NCBI GenBank assembly: GCA_937922775.1
Contig: CALAKE010000740.1
Span: 1 to 5,556 of the forward strand
Length of the DNA: 5,556 bases
Direction of reading: 5' to 3'
Origin: an uncultured bacterium
GTDB taxonomy: Bacteria > Acidobacteriota > UBA890
In this document: positions 4,334-5,556 of the stretch, one piece after another
How positions within the stretch are numbered: position 1 is the stretch's first letter
How the letters are laid out: the number at the start of each line of letters is the position of its first letter
Program-made: the position numbers and the translations under genes
The notes under the pieces: model-generated
Databases searched by the model: none
What the model saw: only the letters and a program-made list of their open reading frames with translations
What the model was told of the DNA's origin: nothing

Positions 4334-5556
4334 GAAGACTCCACCTTTCTCGTCACTGGCTCCCACCTCCCGCTCTTCAACCCGAACTGCGACCCGGAGA
4401 GACCCTCGTGCTCGCGTCGGAGCGGTTCGTATTCCGGGTTCGTGGCGTAGTCGCCCCAAATGCCGAGCATGAGTTTCAAGCCCTCGACATTCTCCGGGTA
4501 CTGTCCCTGGTCGTCCGTTTCGTTGATCCAGTTTTCCAGGATTGCCGCATACTCAGCCCGCACAGATTCGTAGTCCGGGTCTGCCGCCAGGTTGTTCAAC
4601 TCGAAAGGGTCGATCTCGAGGTCGTACAGCTCCTCCGCGGGTCGTTCGTCTGAGAAGAAACGCGCCTGATCCGCGTTCAGTCGGCCCTCGGCGTGCAGTT
4701 GCCGCATCACCCGAACGAACTCAACACCATCGACGTCCATGTACGTCGTCTGCGTGTACGGTCGATCCGTGAGGAAGTTGCGGAGGTACTTGAACCGCCT
4801 TGAACGAACCGACCGAATCCGGTCGATAGTGAAGTCACACCGATCCCGCGTGGAGATGACGAACATACGCCCGTCGAAATCCTCGGCGAAGATGTCGACG
4901 CCTTCCATGTAGTCGGGAATCGGGATCCCGGCGAGCGAGAGCGCACTGGTGCCGAGGTCGATGCCGCTGATGAGCGCGTTGTCGGCGGTTCCGGCCTGCA
5001 GCGCCCCCTGCTCGCGGAAGTCGGCAATGATGAGCGGCACATGCAGGCCGCCATCGTAGAGGAACTGCTTATTTCGCGTGATTCGCATCCCGTGATCGGA
5101 GAAGAAGAAGACGATCGTGTTCTCGAGCAGGTTGTTGTCCCGAAGCTCGTCCAAGATCTGTCCGACCTTCCGGTCAGTGATCTGGATCGCATCCAGATGG
5201 TCGGCGTATTCCTCCACAATTGCCGGATGGGCGGGCAGGTAGGGCGGTAGCTCGACGGCGGCCCGATCGACGGGCGTCGCGACCAACTCATCGAACGTGG
5301 ACGAGAAGATTTCCTTTCCGCCGCGCAATTGAATCTGCCCGAAGAACGGCTGCCTCTCCTTCAGGTCGGCGAGGTCGATCCGGTCACCACGCAGCCCATA
5401 GAGCGGATGTCGCGAGTAGGGCTGGTCGTAGAGATCGTTGCGGTTGTAGGCGAAGTTGTAATCGTCCTTGCCGTTATTGAATGAGAAGTACCCGGCTGCG
5501 TTGAACACCTCCGGTATGGTCTGAAATCCCTCCGGAAGGTGAATCGCCGACTCCTC
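4330..5556 (-). CDS. Type I (S1) sulfatase, N-terminus cut by window edge
   Basis: The C-terminal 408 residues of a formylglycine-dependent sulfatase, which hydrolyses sulfate esters or sulfamates, often on polysaccharides; members are commonly exported. The frame is open to the window edge, so the GTG at 5508 is internal, not a start. Visible family features (partial numbering): PEVFNAAGYFSFNNGK (15-30) with the active-site-type lysine K30; FFFSDHG (150-156) with the metal-binding D154 and H155; KQFLYDGGLHVPLII (163-177) with K163 and H172; GIDLGTSALSLAGIP (198-212); and RRFKYLRNF (253-261). The C-terminal EELYDLEIDPFELNNLA segment (308-324) is typical of the superfamily. The C/S-x-P-x-R maturation site that becomes formylglycine, and any signal peptide, would lie off the window. 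The look is closest to heparan-N-sulfatase-like or arylsulfatase-like S1 members; the substrate cannot be told. The stop overlaps the ATG of the 54-aa gene. Confidence 0.93.
   Translation of the reverse strand, partial: EESAIHLPEGFQTIPEVFNAAGYFSFNNGKDDYNFAYNRNDLYDQPYSRHPLYGLRGDRIDLADLKERQPFFGQIQLRGGKEIFSSTFDELVATPVDRAAVELPPYLPAHPAIVEEYADHLDAIQITDRKVGQILDELRDNNLLENTIVFFFSDHGMRITRNKQFLYDGGLHVPLIIADFREQGALQAGTADNALISGIDLGTSALSLAGIPIPDYMEGVDIFAEDFDGRMFVISTRDRCDFTIDRIRSVRSRRFKYLRNFLTDRPYTQTTYMDVDGVEFVRVMRQLHAEGRLNADQARFFSDERPAEELYDLEIDPFELNNLAADPDYESVRAEYAAILENWINETDDQGQYPENVEGLKLMLGIWGDYATNPEYEPLRREHEGLSGSQFGLKSGRWEPVTRKVESS

Noticed and set aside
4707..5291. 194-codon minus-strand open frame inside the sulfatase
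   Set aside because: It is rich in Ser and Arg, a frame-shifted reading of the sulfatase, whose own frame carries the SDHG and other family motifs.
1..5556. Mobile element, CRISPR array or defence island
   Set aside because: I saw no transposase, integrase, direct-repeat array, tRNA or recognisable defence protein. Gene direction and apparent composition are uniform across the window.

Overview
The window is a bacterial stretch of moderately high G+C (near 60% by eye). It carries eight protein genes, all read from the minus strand and packed tightly, so transcription runs from the high-coordinate end to the low-coordinate end. No gap between genes exceeds about 100 bases. I see no tRNA, rRNA, CRISPR array, transposase or integrase. 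Most starts have a clear purine-rich Shine-Dalgarno sequence, which argues against Bacteroidota. The gene mix (S1 sulfatase, CPBP protease, GT1 glycosyltransferase, many small unknown membrane proteins) would fit an environmental lineage such as Gemmatimonadota or Acidobacteriota, or a marine proteobacterium. That placement is a guess.

Layout in order of transcription: (1) The C-terminal 408 residues of a type I sulfatase, whose N-terminus lies beyond the right edge. (2) A 54-residue one-helix protein whose ATG overlaps the sulfatase stop. It looks like the N-terminal piece of a longer family. (3) A CPBP-family (Rce1-like) intramembrane protease with all three catalytic motifs. (4) An 84-residue two-helix membrane protein, 13 bases downstream of the protease. 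(5) A 165-residue four-helix membrane protein of an apparently conserved but uncharacterised type. (6) A 173-residue protein with two N-terminal helices and a soluble domain resembling bacterial PH-like domains. (7) A cysteine-synthase-like PLP enzyme with an altered substrate loop, 16 bases downstream of (6). (8) The first 316 residues of a GT1/MGT-type glycosyltransferase, 25 bases further on and running off the left edge.

Spacing suggests three probable transcription blocks: sulfatase + 54-aa protein; CPBP protease + 84-aa protein (+ possibly the 165-aa protein); and PH-like protein + PLP enzyme + glycosyltransferase. A weak promoter-like sequence lies in the 100-base gap before the third block. 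The PLP enzyme and the glycosyltransferase could act on a shared small molecule or envelope component, but nothing in the window shows the substrate. I do not see a proven new system. The best leads are the two enzymes with altered active-site motifs in one apparent operon, the truncated coupled 54-aa protein, and the cluster of uncharacterised membrane proteins next to the protease.
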